Notes under the pieces: generated by a model
Databases searched by the model: none
What the model was told of the DNA's origin: nothing
What the model saw: only the letters and a program-made list of their open reading frames with translations
Shown: in pieces, positions 17,945 through 28,361 of the stretch
How the letters are laid out: every line of letters begins with the position of its first letter
How positions within the stretch are numbered: position 1 is the first letter of the stretch
Origin: Avidesulfovibrio sp964369685
GTDB taxonomy: Bacteria > Desulfobacterota > Desulfovibrionia > Desulfovibrionales > Desulfovibrionaceae
Assembly (NCBI GenBank): GCA_964369685.1
Contig: CAYJFB010000007.1
Location: forward strand, 1 to 64,000
DNA: 64,000 nt
Direction: 5' to 3'
Translations under genes and position numbers: made by a program

Positions 17945-19300
17945 CTATTTCTTTTTCTTATGGGATGAACGCAGACGCACACGCATAGGGGCGTGGTCAA
18001 TATGAAATAAGCGGCGCAAGCCTTTTTCCAGATAACGCGCGTATGTATCCGTTATCCGTTCGGCATCGCTCACAAAAAATACAAATGTCGGTGGGTTGGT
18101 CTCGGCTTGGGTCAAGTAAAAGAATTTTGGACGGCTGCGGCGTACGACCGGCGGTTGGTGTTTTTGCAGCACTTCTTCCATGGCACGGTTGAGTTGTCCT
18201 GTAGGAATACGCACGCCACATTCCGTTCGAATTTGCTCTGCCATTGGGATAATGGCATCAAGACCCAAAGCACTCAAGGCTGAAACCAATAACACAGGAA
18301 CATGCTGACAAAATGCCAATAAATCCTTAAAAGCGCGATCCAATGCCGTTCGATCTTTACGTTTCACCAAGTCAATCTTATTCACCAGAATCATAAATGG
18401 TGTTTTACGTTCAACCAACAGGTCAACCAGGCGTTTGTCTTGTGCGGTCACGCCTTCAAGGGCATCGATGACATAGAGGGTCACATGGGCTTTTGTTGTA
18501 CTTTTGAGTGACGCATTGACAGCAAAACGTTCAACCGTGTCATCAATGCGTGTCCGTCGCCGAACCCCTGCCGTATCGACAAAGACACCGCGCCGTCCTT
18601 TATACTCAAAAGGCACGTCTACGCTGTCGCGAGTTGTGCCCGCTTCTTCACTCACAATCATACGATCTACACCGCTCAATGCATTCACCAATGATGATTT
18701 TCCGGCATTGGGACGTCCAAGTAATGCCAATTTCAGGCGCTCTGTGTCATCTGTTTCGGTGGCTGTCGGATCTTCTGTAGGCAACAAGGCACCCAGTTCG
18801 TCTTCCAACGCACGCACATTGTGACCGTGCGCCGCAGAAACGGCCAACATCGGAAAACCCAAAACATGAAATTCAGCCAACATGCTGTCTTCACGTTCCA
18901 TACCGTCAACCTTATTCACAGCCAAAAGCACAGGTTTGCCCGTACGGCGAACAAACGCAGCAAGGTGCTCGTCAAAAGGCATCAAGCCGTCACGCCCGTC
19001 AACAACCAAACACAACACTGCCGCACCGCTGACAGCCTCTTCAACCTGCCGTAAAATGTCAGATTCAAAACCGCGTAATCCTGCAGGGCCGTCAGCCGGG
19101 CGTGAATGTTCGTCAAGCGTCACACCGCCTGTGTCTACAAGCGTAAAAGAACGTCCTTCACGAGGCCGCACATGACCTTCCAAGCGATCGCGCGTTACCC
19201 CGGGACGGTCGTGAGTGATAGCGCGATTACTGCGAATCAAACGATTAAATAACGTTGATTTGCCCACATTGGGACGACCAAGCAGGACGATTGTATCCAT
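17945..19300 (-). CDS. der: Ribosome-associated double GTPase Der (EngA)
   Basis: Essential GTPase in 50S subunit assembly. Two tandem GTPase domains are evident: LLGRPNVGKSTLFNRL with NKVDG in the first, and LLGRPNAGKSSLVNAL with NKIDL in the second, followed by the KH-like domain that ends with the basic tail SSHKKKK. At 451 residues it is of normal length. The ATG has AGGA nearby. A strong terminator lies directly downstream. Confidence 0.97.
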   Translation of the reverse strand: MDTIVLLGRPNVGKSTLFNRLIRSNRAITHDRPGVTRDRLEGHVRPREGRSFTLVDTGGVTLDEHSRPADGPAGLRGFESDILRQVEEAVSGAAVLCLVVDGRDGLMPFDEHLAAFVRRTGKPVLLAVNKVDGMEREDSMLAEFHVLGFPMLAVSAAHGHNVRALEDELGALLPTEDPTATETDDTERLKLALLGRPNAGKSSLVNALSGVDRMIVSEEAGTTRDSVDVPFEYKGRRGVFVDTAGVRRRTRIDDTVERFAVNASLKSTTKAHVTLYVIDALEGVTAQDKRLVDLLVERKTPFMILVNKIDLVKRKDRTALDRAFKDLLAFCQHVPVLLVSALSALGLDAIIPMAEQIRTECGVRIPTGQLNRAMEEVLQKHQPPVVRRSRPKFFYLTQAETNPPTFVFFVSDAERITDTYARYLEKGLRRLFHIDHAPMRVRLRSSHKKKK

Positions 19301-19414
19301 GGAGTATCCTTCAAAAAATGCAAAAAAAGTGAGTGGTTGTCTTGCGTTAAAGACATGCCTAAAGATATCTGGTAGCGATTTCGGCGAGTTGGGGAGTGTT
19401 CCGAGTGTGTGGTG

Positions 19415-20785
19415 TCAATTATTGATATGCATGATATTCTTGTTGTACATGGCGTAACCGTTACGGCCTTGTTGTTTCACATAATATAACGCGGCGTCGG
19501 CTTTTTTGTATAAAACATTCAACGAAAGACCGTGATCGGGAAACACAACAAAACCGACACTCGCAGAAATAGACATGCCTTCGTTGACCACAATAGAACC
19601 CAGCGCGTCACAAACCGCAGCGGCTTTTTTGGCCGCAATGGTCATGTCTTTTATATCGCGGATGAAAACAAAAAATTCATCTCCGCCGATGCGTCCGAGA
19701 ATGTCTTGGCCGCGAAACAAAGCACGCAAACGCGTGGCACATTGTGTTAAAAGCCTGTCGCCTTGCAGGTGCCCCAGGGTATCGTTGACGTTTTTAAAAT
19801 GATCGATATCAATAATTAATAAAACGTGTTGTTTAAGCAGGGCATTTTCTTCATCCAACAATTCTTGGATCTTTTTTTCAGTAACTTTTTTGTTGTAAAA
19901 ACCGGTAAGCGCGTCACGAGAAGCTTGTTCGTGCAATTCAAAGAGGTGTTCTTTTTGTTTTGTGATATCGGTCAACTTCCCTACAGCACGCCCATGTGTC
20001 CAAAGAATTTGATTTTCTTCAAGTTGTTGTGAGTTTGAATCTTTATTTGTGTTATTTTTCGGTAGGATTGAGTATGCCACCCGATACCAGCGCGTGCTGT
20101 CGTCCGGCATATTCAGATTAAGTTCCAATTCACCGCGAGATTCTTGTTTTTCACAATCTGTTTGCAACGTTTTCTGTAAGAACTGAATCACAGCAGGAGG
20201 AACCACTTTATACAAGGCCAACGATTCAGGAAAACCTTGTATAAATTCAGGAAGTTGAAACATGTCGGCAAATTGTTTTGAAAGACGTAAAACGCGTGAA
20301 TCAAGTTCCAGTTCAAAAAAAGCGTCGCCGCTCAGTTCAATGATCAGATTATTGAAGGCATATTCTTTTTCCAGGGCATGAAAAAGGGCGTATTGTTCCG
20401 AAACATCCGCAACAATAAAGTGTATAAGATCTCTTCCTTGGGCATCGGTCACCACTTGTCCTGCCAGTCGTGTCCATATGCTTTTTTTGGTCTTATGGAT
20501 AAGCCGCGTATTGATGGCAAAACGGCGCTGAGGCGAAGCAGAGGTTTGTTCAGTAAATTGTTCTAAGGTGTATTCGATGTCTTCGGGATAAACGGTATGA
20601 ATGCCAAAATTGTCAAAGCGGTCAAAAAATTCTTTACGCGTAAATCCCAACACTTCAAAGTACGCGTCGTTGGCTTCGACAACGCGAAAATTGTCTTGCA
20701 CGTCACAGATCAGAATACCTTGCGGCAAGTATTTATTCACGGCGTAAAGATCGCTCACTTGCGGAACAAGTTGTGTGGACGTCAT
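19415..20785 (-). CDS. PAS-domain diguanylate cyclase
   Basis: A soluble 456-residue sensor with two PAS-like regions (about 10-130, then 135-250) and a GGDEF domain. The active-site GGDEF is intact at 367-371 (RIGGDEFFVF), and the inhibitory I-site RGQD lies exactly five residues before it, so the enzyme is predicted to make c-di-GMP with product inhibition. No transmembrane segment is seen. AAGGA precedes the ATG. It stands 187 bases after the next signalling gene on the same strand. Signal sensed is unknown. Confidence 0.92.
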   Translation of the reverse strand: MTSTQLVPQVSDLYAVNKYLPQGILICDVQDNFRVVEANDAYFEVLGFTRKEFFDRFDNFGIHTVYPEDIEYTLEQFTEQTSASPQRRFAINTRLIHKTKKSIWTRLAGQVVTDAQGRDLIHFIVADVSEQYALFHALEKEYAFNNLIIELSGDAFFELELDSRVLRLSKQFADMFQLPEFIQGFPESLALYKVVPPAVIQFLQKTLQTDCEKQESRGELELNLNMPDDSTRWYRVAYSILPKNNTNKDSNSQQLEENQILWTHGRAVGKLTDITKQKEHLFELHEQASRDALTGFYNKKVTEKKIQELLDEENALLKQHVLLIIDIDHFKNVNDTLGHLQGDRLLTQCATRLRALFRGQDILGRIGGDEFFVFIRDIKDMTIAAKKAAAVCDALGSIVVNEGMSISASVGFVVFPDHGLSLNVLYKKADAALYYVKQQGRNGYAMYNKNIMHINN

Positions 20786-20971
20786 GAGTTCCTTCTTTCA
20801 GGTCGGTTGTTTTGTTCAGAATCGGTCTTTCTGTGTCAAACAACGATTGAAAACAGCACGGTTAGCGTGCGTATCTTTGAACTATCAAGATAACTTTTCA
20901 CATGTTTTAGGAAAATATTCAATCCCAAAACAAGATTTTTTGTATTTCTTACAGGATAAATCGGCATCATG

Positions 20972-23350
20972 TCACGTTGTTTCTTCGGCTTTCACCAATG
21001 CGTCTTTGGCTTCACGCATGAGGCCTCGGTGTTCAAGAATGCGTGCAAGAACAATCCATGCCGAGGATCTGTTTGGTTGCAGAGCCAAGCTTTGCCGCGC
21101 GAGTGTTTCGGCCAATTCGATGTCTTCGCCGCCTTCAAGATAGAGTCGAGCAAGGAGTGTCAAGGACTCCGGGTCTCTGGGGTTACAGAGCAACGCGTGG
21201 TGCAGGTGTTCGCGTGCGACAGCGTATTCACCTTGACGATAAGCGATGCGTGCAAGATAACGGTACGGCAAGGCGTTATTTTTATCAAGTGCTGTGGCGG
21301 CCAAAAAACATTGTTTGGCTGTTTCGGAATTGTTTTGCAGATCAGCCAGTTGTCCGAGTCGGATTTGGGCATAGACGTGTTGAGGCGTCAAAGCCAAGCA
21401 GTGTTGATAGTGTTCTGTGGCGGCAGGCCAATCTTCAAGGCTTTGGCAGGCCACACCGAGGTTATATGCGATGGCGGGATCGTCGGGGGTTCTTATTTGG
21501 GCTTCTTGGAAATGACGCAAGGCTTCGGCGTGTCGTCCGAGGCCTGTCATGCATACGCCCAAAGAATTCCAAGCCAAGGCGTTGTCGACATCTGCCAACA
21601 AAGCTTGTTTGTATTCTTCGATGGCGGCGAACAGGTCGCCGCGGCAGTGGTGTTTATCGGCGCTGATATTCAGTGCCAAAGAGTCGAAAGTTCCCACTTG
21701 AGGTGTCGGCAAAAGCAGTGCGTATTCTAAGGCTTTTTGGACACAATCCAGTGCGTCGGCAGCGCGATATTGTAGAAAAGGCCATGCCGTCAAGCCGACA
21801 GCCAAGGTAATACCTCGTGCAGCCAGATCGGTGCACAACGTCGTATAGATTTCTTTCAGTTCTGAGGGATTTTTTTGAGCATGAAAAAAGATCAGGCTGT
21901 TGAGAGCAAAACGTCCGCCGAAGAAGAGATTTTTTGTTTTATTATCTTCTGTTGTGGGGATTGTTTGTTGTAGGCGTTCGTGAAAGCATTGTGCCACATC
22001 AGTCATGGCATCTTGTGTTTTATTCCATTCTGTGGGGCTGATGACTTGCAACAGTGCCAAGGTAAAGGTTGTGTATTGTTCTCTGGCTCGGGTCAGGCGC
22101 GCCAAAAATTCGCCGTGCCGACAAAGTCCTGTTTGGGCATCCACGGCAGGCATGGGTGTTTCTTCGGTATTGGCGAGGGTGTGTACGGTGCGCGTTTCTA
22201 TGGGCATAAAGCGCAACAAATCACCGGGTTGCAAGGGCCATGATGGATCGCCGAGTTGCAACAATTCGGCGACTGAACCATTTTCTCCGCTTTCAAGCAC
22301 AACGATTTCACCTTTGTACAACGGTTGGAGTTCTGTTGTTGCAGCGGAACTTTCGGGGTGTGTTTGTACGGGGTATGTTGTTGACCAAACAGAAAAGCGT
22401 TGTCCTTCACGGGTGCCGACGGCGCGTCCCAAGGAGATGTCGAAACGTCCCATGGGTAAAATACGTTGAACGTGTCCGCCTTGTTCCAAAATTTTGCTGT
22501 AGGCCATCACCGCGTCTGCGGGCGATGCCAAGCTTTGTGCCACATCAGCGGCAAGTGCGGCTTTATGGAGCAGAGCTTGAGCCGGCAGTTCCATATCTTG
22601 TGAGCGTGTGCCGTCCATATCGTGTGGATAGATCACGAAACCGATACTTGGTTTCATACCTATTTGGCGGTTCGTCAGCGGATCCGGCAGGGTGGTTTTT
22701 TCCAAGCGTTGACACAATTCCAGAGCCACACGCTGGGTATCTGTCATACCGCCGCCCGGCAACAGTACTGCAAATTCGTAGTCACCAATCCGTGCCGCCA
22801 CGGCTTGTTTTGGCATATTGTTACGAAATGCTGTAGCCAACGCGCCCATGAGAGCTTGTACAAAGCCGTGCCCTGCCTGACGAATGAGGGCTGCGGTTCC
22901 GGCAAAGCGCACAACAAGCAGACTCATAGAGGTTTCGATCGTTCCGTTGTGTCCTTCGGTCTGAACAAAGGGTGCACGGATAGCGGCGGCTTCATTATTC
23001 AATTGTTCCGTGAGGACGGCTCGGGTGCGCAATTGGGTTTGGGCATCCAGTCTTCCTGCTTTATACAGTTCTAAATTATCCAAGCAGATCGAGGCGATAT
23101 CGGCCAAATGAGGTAACAAGGCTTCCACTTTTGCAGCTTGCAGGCCACGCGCCATGAACACTCCGAGTTCGGGGTCACCGTATGTTTCTGATTGACGCAA
23201 GGGTAAAAGCAAGCGATCTTCATCGGGTAACCATACAGGCTCTTGCGGCGGTTTTTTGGGAAAATACAACGCGTGCGCTTCAAAGCCCAAAAGTCGATGC
23301 AACAACACCCAAAGGCGATCTTCCATGGAAAGGAGTTCGTGTTTGTTCAC
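20972..23350 (-). CDS. Degenerate GGDEF / tetratricopeptide repeat protein
   Basis: A 792-residue protein. Residues about 100-270 look like a GGDEF fold whose signature has become GDYEF (189-193, RIGDYEFAVLLPG), so catalytic activity is unlikely. A second region (about 395-560) begins AQTGLCRHGEFLARL and has GGRFA at the signature position, looking like a second decayed GGDEF domain. From about 575 to the end there are roughly seven TPR repeats, a protein-binding scaffold. The start is GTG at 23350. Likely a regulatory or adaptor protein rather than an enzyme. Confidence 0.8.
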   Translation of the reverse strand: MNKHELLSMEDRLWVLLHRLLGFEAHALYFPKKPPQEPVWLPDEDRLLLPLRQSETYGDPELGVFMARGLQAAKVEALLPHLADIASICLDNLELYKAGRLDAQTQLRTRAVLTEQLNNEAAAIRAPFVQTEGHNGTIETSMSLLVVRFAGTAALIRQAGHGFVQALMGALATAFRNNMPKQAVAARIGDYEFAVLLPGGGMTDTQRVALELCQRLEKTTLPDPLTNRQIGMKPSIGFVIYPHDMDGTRSQDMELPAQALLHKAALAADVAQSLASPADAVMAYSKILEQGGHVQRILPMGRFDISLGRAVGTREGQRFSVWSTTYPVQTHPESSAATTELQPLYKGEIVVLESGENGSVAELLQLGDPSWPLQPGDLLRFMPIETRTVHTLANTEETPMPAVDAQTGLCRHGEFLARLTRAREQYTTFTLALLQVISPTEWNKTQDAMTDVAQCFHERLQQTIPTTEDNKTKNLFFGGRFALNSLIFFHAQKNPSELKEIYTTLCTDLAARGITLAVGLTAWPFLQYRAADALDCVQKALEYALLLPTPQVGTFDSLALNISADKHHCRGDLFAAIEEYKQALLADVDNALAWNSLGVCMTGLGRHAEALRHFQEAQIRTPDDPAIAYNLGVACQSLEDWPAATEHYQHCLALTPQHVYAQIRLGQLADLQNNSETAKQCFLAATALDKNNALPYRYLARIAYRQGEYAVAREHLHHALLCNPRDPESLTLLARLYLEGGEDIELAETLARQSLALQPNRSSAWIVLARILEHRGLMREAKDALVKAEETT

Positions 23351-23666
23351 AAGGCAAACCTGTTGTTTTGAACGTTGTACGTTCAGTTTTTGGGAAAAAG
23401 AAGCCTTTTACAGATGTTCTTCGTAGTACTTATGTATATGTATGTTTTTTACATGAAAAAGCAGTTTTTTAGAATCTTTTCAGCATTGATGGTTCATGTA
23501 TATGATTTTACGCGGGACACAATTTTTGCATATCGTGGGAACAAAAACAAGACAATAAACATTGCTTTCTGTTGGTGCAATAATTTATTGTATGGTTTTT
23601 ATTTGCCTGTATAAATGAAAGCATGGTTTGCGAAAGAACATTGAGGATGTATGGTTGTAAACCGTG

Positions 23667-24746
23667 TCAGTCATGGAGATTGGAGTGTCCACGTTTGTTT
23701 TCGTTTTGTTTTGGTGCGTTTAAGTGTACAGCCGCTTTTAGGAGCATACGTTGGACTCTGTGATGTAAATACAAGGCTTCGATATAGAGTCCCAATTCGT
23801 TGGCTGCCATGCGTGCAAACGTGCGTAAGGATTCCGGCAGTGGGCACGGTTCATTGTTGGCAAAAATGAGCGTACCGCAAATGGCCTTGGCGTGCCACAC
23901 GGGTAAACAAATAGTAGATTGAAAACGCGGTGCACCTTCCCAATTGCCAAAAAGGGGTGCTATGGGGGCACTTTCTGTGCCTTCGGCATAGATCGCCATG
24001 CCTTCATTACGCAAAACCCAACCGACAAGACCTGTGGCAACAGGCAATTTCATCTCGCCTTCAGTCAGTAACAACGGCCGACTTTCGCCTTCGACAGTGT
24101 ACATTGTCGAACCTTCCGGCAACATCGCCAAAGCCACATATTCAAACTGCGAAGCCTTTGCCAACAGTGTTAAAAAGCGAGAGAGATAAGTGCGCCACGG
24201 CAGCGATTCCAAGCGAATATTTTGGAGTTCTTCAAACGTTTCAAAGTACCGTTCGGTTTCACCGGGGAGGGACATGTTTGTCATATCTTGTTGTTTTTGC
24301 GGCACAAGCAGAGCCGCAAAACGACTCAAAACGTGTTGCTCGGCGGTACTGAATGCGCGAGGGACAAGGCTGTCCACACAAAGAGCTCCGCCTCCGGGTA
24401 CAGCCACCCCCATAAATGCCGAGACGTGTTCTTCTTCGACGGGGCTATCATAGTAGCCTAAAAAACTTTGTTTGGTGTTAAAATTATTCAGAATCAAAGG
24501 TTGTTCGTTGCGTAAGATCCAGCCGACGAGGCCTTTTCCCGGAGTCACGGTTGCCGCTACAGGCAAAGGAAATACCGTGCCGGAAGCATCGACAACGGTG
24601 CATGTCCCATGTTGATCCGGCAAAAGTAATACGGCACAATGTACATGCAATATATCACAAATTAAAGAAAGAATTTGACTGGAATTGAATACCGTGCTCA
24701 TGGCAACATCTCTGATACGCAACATCTGTAAGGTGCGGTTTGCCAC
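23667..24746 (-). CDS. Tandem GAF-domain protein
   Basis: Two GAF domains (about residues 20-150 and 185-320) with recognisable GKGLVGWILRNEQPL and ATGLVGWVLRNEGMAIY segments, the same strand of each repeat. There is no output domain, so it is probably a ligand-binding partner for the neighbouring GGDEF proteins. Three possible starts exist: GTG at 24746, and in-frame ATG codons for MLRIRD and MSTVFN; none has a clear ribosome binding site, so the N-terminus is uncertain. The C-terminal tail is basic (NKRGHSNLHD). Confidence 0.8.
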   Translation of the reverse strand: MANRTLQMLRIRDVAMSTVFNSSQILSLICDILHVHCAVLLLPDQHGTCTVVDASGTVFPLPVAATVTPGKGLVGWILRNEQPLILNNFNTKQSFLGYYDSPVEEEHVSAFMGVAVPGGGALCVDSLVPRAFSTAEQHVLSRFAALLVPQKQQDMTNMSLPGETERYFETFEELQNIRLESLPWRTYLSRFLTLLAKASQFEYVALAMLPEGSTMYTVEGESRPLLLTEGEMKLPVATGLVGWVLRNEGMAIYAEGTESAPIAPLFGNWEGAPRFQSTICLPVWHAKAICGTLIFANNEPCPLPESLRTFARMAANELGLYIEALYLHHRVQRMLLKAAVHLNAPKQNENKRGHSNLHD

Positions 24747-25193
24747 GCCTTAGCGTGACGAAATAAAAAAATGAGACTCCGCTCCATTGTGAGAACATAA
24801 AGCATACGCAAAAAAAAAAGGCCGTGCAAGTTCATTTTTCTGCAAAAAACTCTGGACTTTACTTTATTTTGTTTTATTGTTTTAGCAGATTCAATAACAA
24901 TTTATGTATGTTTTGTTTCTTTTTTAAAGAAACTCTATACTTTTAAAAAAAAAGAAATGTTTTTATTTTTTTTGCATCTACCTTAATTAACAGTTCTTTG
25001 TTGATAAAAGCAAACGAGAACCCAAAAAGACTGTTTGACACAAAGCATAGGCAACGGATACCCTTCCATTAAACTTTTCATTGTCAAAAAAAATGATGCG
25101 ATGCGTGTTGTTATTTATATTGTATATTGTTGTATAACACGTTATATTTTGGTAAACCGCAAAACACCTTGTGTGATTTTGGGAGGATAACCG
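24747..25193. other. AT-rich divergent region upstream of the chemotaxis operon
   Basis: About 450 bases, strongly AT-rich, between the minus-strand GAF gene and cheB. It must contain the promoter of the che operon. Visible are several TATATT/TATAAC-like boxes at 25113-25138 and inverted repeats: CGTGTT (25104-25109) with AACACG (25136-25141), and ATAAC-AC-GTTAT (25134-25145). I could not pick a single -35/-10 pair with confidence. Confidence 0.4.
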
Positions 25194-26276
25194 TTGATTC
25201 GCGTACTTATCGTCGATGACTCGGCGTTTTATCGTAATATTCTGCAACGCACCTTAAGCGCCGATCCCGAAATCGAAGTGGCAGGTCTTGCCAAAAACGG
25301 TGTTGAAGCACTGGAGATGATCCGTTCTTTACAACCCGATCTGGTAACAATGGATGTTGAAATGCCAAAACTTGACGGCATCTCAACCTTAAAAATAATT
25401 ATGGCCGAAATGCCGTGTCCCGTCATTATGGTCAGCTCTTTGACTCAAGAGGGCGCTGTGGCAACCTTGGCGGCGTTAGATGCCGGTGCCGTGGATTTCG
25501 TTCCCAAGTACTCACAGGAATCAAATAAACTTGATCTTGTTGCGTTGGGAGCTGACCTTTGCTCGCGGATTCATGCCGTTGTTCAACGCAGCAAAAGAAA
25601 TCCTTTTCGCGGACATCCCATTACAAAAAATCCTTTGTTGCGTACGCAAAAAAATGGCGAAAGCCGTCTGAGTACAACAAATACAACCACCGCAAACAAA
25701 ACAAAACGCGACTTTATTGCCATAGGGGTCTCTACGGGAGGGCCGCCGGTGGTGCGTAGCATTTTATCGGCACTTCCCGCTTCTTTTCCGGGCTGTGTGC
25801 TCATCGCTCAACACATGCCTGCTTCGTGTACGGGACCTTTTGCCGAACGCCTCAACAGCGTTTCACAACTGACCGTTAAAGAAGCTGAAACCGGTGCACC
25901 GCTGAAAGCAGGCTTCGCCTACGTGGCTCCCGGAGGCAAACACATCCGGGTTGATTTGCGCGGCGCAACGCCGTATTTAAAAGTCGTTGATGAACCGAGT
26001 AACGCCCTCTACAAACCTTCTGTCAACGTGCTTATGGAATCGATAGGGCAATCGATCGGTTCGCGAACTGTGGGTGTTATGCTTACAGGTATGGGAAATG
26101 ACGGGGTCAAAGGAACGGCAGTGCTCAAAGCCAAAGGCGGCTATATGTTGGCACAAGATGAAGCCTCGTGCGTTGTTTACGGCATGCCCAAAGCTGTGGT
26201 TGACGGCGGCTTTGCCGATAAAGTTGTCGATGCCTCAGACATGGCCAAGGCCATTATGAATGCCATGAATCGTTAA
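25194..26276 (+). CDS. cheB: Chemotaxis methylesterase/glutamine deamidase CheB
   Basis: Removes methyl groups from chemoreceptors for adaptation. The N-terminal receiver has the phospho-acceptor D54 (LVTMDVEMPKLDG). After a linker rich in N/T/K (about 125-160), the C-terminal esterase has the catalytic serine in IGVSTGGPPVV, the histidine in LIAQHMPASCTGPFAERL, and the aspartate in MLTGMGNDGVKG. The start is TTG at 25194 with a strong GGGAGG seven bases upstream; no ATG fits. First gene of the che operon. Confidence 0.95.
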   Translation: MIRVLIVDDSAFYRNILQRTLSADPEIEVAGLAKNGVEALEMIRSLQPDLVTMDVEMPKLDGISTLKIIMAEMPCPVIMVSSLTQEGAVATLAALDAGAVDFVPKYSQESNKLDLVALGADLCSRIHAVVQRSKRNPFRGHPITKNPLLRTQKNGESRLSTTNTTTANKTKRDFIAIGVSTGGPPVVRSILSALPASFPGCVLIAQHMPASCTGPFAERLNSVSQLTVKEAETGAPLKAGFAYVAPGGKHIRVDLRGATPYLKVVDEPSNALYKPSVNVLMESIGQSIGSRTVGVMLTGMGNDGVKGTAVLKAKGGYMLAQDEASCVVYGMPKAVVDGGFADKVVDASDMAKAIMNAMNR

Positions 26277-26411
26277 CTTCAAAAACAATGTCGTAAACAC
26301 GTCTTTTCGACTTTCTGTGTTTTTAATGAATACGTTTAAAAACGAAAAGAGATACCCCTCCTATATGATGAAGTAAGGTATCTGTGTACCACATGAACAG
26401 GAGTGAGTGGC

Positions 26412-28361
26412 ATGACCGAGCAACAGGGACATGACCGTGACGCTATAATGCAGCACCTTGCCGGCACCGACCTTGATGAAATACGTGCTGCGGCCTTTGC
26501 TGCCGGAGAAGCCCGTTTGAGCGATGCCGTAACACTTTTGGTGCGTCATCTCCAAAGCTCAAATATCGGCGTGCAAGAAGCAGCCGAAATGGCCTTGCGC
26601 CATATCCGCGGCAAAGCGACTGTACGCGCCGTGTTACCCCTATTGCATTCAGAAAATGTTCCTGTTCGTAACAGCGCCATGGATTTGTTACGTGCGATAA
26701 GCCCTGATGACATGAAGGCGATCTCTGAGTACATGCAATCTCCGGATGTTGATATCCGTATTTTCCTTGCCGATATTGCAGGTTTTTCCAATCAGTCGGT
26801 TGCCGTAACCTTACTCAGTGAACTTTTGCTGCATGACCCCGAGGTCAACGTGCGTTATCAAGCCGCCATCAGCCTTGGAGAATTGGGCTTCCCCGAAGCC
26901 ATCCCCGCACTGCAAAAAGCTTTGGATGATGAAGAATGGGTTCAGTTTTCTGTTGTGGAAGCGTTGGCAAAAATTCGTGCCGAATCCTCGGTAGACATCT
27001 TGCTTAAAGCCCTTCCCAATGTAACCCCTCTGGTCGCCTCGACCATTATTACCGCACTTGGCGAAAGCGGCACTGTCAAAGCCGCTCCGATCCTCTTACA
27101 ACAGCTTGAATCCATCACCGGCCCCTTGCGTGACAAAACGGTCATTGCAATCATCAGACTCCTCGGCCCTCAAGCCCTACAACTGTTGAACGCAAAAGAA
27201 TTGAGCAGTTTGCGAGACTACTTGCTCGCTGCCTTTGCCAATACCGATGTCGACGATTCCGACACCCTTGAAATACTCCTCCAAGGCTTGACCGTTGTCG
27301 GCGGAAAAGAAAGCACCTCCGCAATCCTCAAGCTTGTGAATGCACTTGACCTCGACGCAGACCACGAACTCATTGGCAAAACCCATATGGCACTTGTAAG
27401 CATCGGTTGCAACGAAAACCTCATTAACGGACTGGATGCAAAAAATTCAGAGCAAACTCTTTATACAAGTATCAAAGCCTGTGGAGATATCGCCGATCAG
27501 ACATGCCTTGATGCCTTGGCACGCGCCTTTTGGAATTTTGACAGAAATGCACAACGTGTGGCTGCCGACGCCATCCTTGCTTCGCCTTTGGCGGTGGACG
27601 AAGCCTTTTTTATCAAAGTGCTCGATACACTCAACGACGGTCATGTCGTCAAAGATGCTCTGCGCTTTTTGGGACTGCGCGTGCGTTGTACTTCTGCTTC
27701 AGGGCGGCTTTTGCAACGCTTGCAAGCAAGAGAACTGGACGTCAAAGAAGTGGCTCTTGAAGCCTGCCTCGGCTTGCAAGATCCTGCAACCAACGCCGAG
27801 CTGGCTTCCTTGTTTCGCAGTGCGGAACCGCTCGAACGCTTGATGGGCGTCTACGCCATGGCACAGATCAATCCGAAAGAATACCTCGACGACTTGATTG
27901 AAGCCCTCGAAGACGATACGCCCGATGTGCGTAAAATCGCGCTTGAAGCATTGGGAAAACTTTGTGGCGATATGCCTGAAATATGGGAAGTCCTCACACC
28001 CAAGCTTTATGATGAAAGCCGCGAAGTGCGTTTGGCCGTCATTGATTTGCTTGGTGCCGTTGATGTTCCCGAAAACATTGAAGCCCTACTGAAAGCCCTT
28101 GATGATGCAGACATCTGGGTCGTCGTGCGCGCTGTCGAAGCCCTCGGGCATTTAGGTGATCCGCTTGTCTTGCCGCGCCTCATTACCATGTTGGAACAAC
28201 CCGATGTGCTGTTGCAAATCAAAATCGTTGAAGCGTTGGGTGAAATCGGCGGAAAAACGGCCTTTAAGGCACTTCTTTCGTTGACGAATCATGAAGATCC
28301 CGATGTGCAACAAGCCGTGAGCCTTGCTCTCGATAACCTTCGCGACGGGGAGGATTTCTGA
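26412..28361 (+). CDS. HEAT-repeat protein of the chemotaxis operon
   Basis: A roughly 650-residue solenoid of HEAT/armadillo-like repeats, about 30-residue units with the pattern D-V-R-A-A-A-L-LG (for example VNVRYQAAISLGELG, VWVVRAVEALGHLGDP). Such proteins bind partners; in che clusters its target is unknown. The ATG at 26412 has AGGAG eight bases before it; a GTG at 26403 would overlap that site. Its stop overlaps the cheR start (TGATG), which implies coupled translation and a role in the same signalling pathway. Confidence 0.88.
   Translation: MTEQQGHDRDAIMQHLAGTDLDEIRAAAFAAGEARLSDAVTLLVRHLQSSNIGVQEAAEMALRHIRGKATVRAVLPLLHSENVPVRNSAMDLLRAISPDDMKAISEYMQSPDVDIRIFLADIAGFSNQSVAVTLLSELLLHDPEVNVRYQAAISLGELGFPEAIPALQKALDDEEWVQFSVVEALAKIRAESSVDILLKALPNVTPLVASTIITALGESGTVKAAPILLQQLESITGPLRDKTVIAIIRLLGPQALQLLNAKELSSLRDYLLAAFANTDVDDSDTLEILLQGLTVVGGKESTSAILKLVNALDLDADHELIGKTHMALVSIGCNENLINGLDAKNSEQTLYTSIKACGDIADQTCLDALARAFWNFDRNAQRVAADAILASPLAVDEAFFIKVLDTLNDGHVVKDALRFLGLRVRCTSASGRLLQRLQARELDVKEVALEACLGLQDPATNAELASLFRSAEPLERLMGVYAMAQINPKEYLDDLIEALEDDTPDVRKIALEALGKLCGDMPEIWEVLTPKLYDESREVRLAVIDLLGAVDVPENIEALLKALDDADIWVVVRAVEALGHLGDPLVLPRLITMLEQPDVLLQIKIVEALGEIGGKTAFKALLSLTNHEDPDVQQAVSLALDNLRDGEDF

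Noticed and set aside
20969..21730. 253-codon open frame antisense to the TPR region
   Set aside because: Shadow of the TPR-coding strand; codon use and composition are not protein-like and the real gene on the minus strand is clear.
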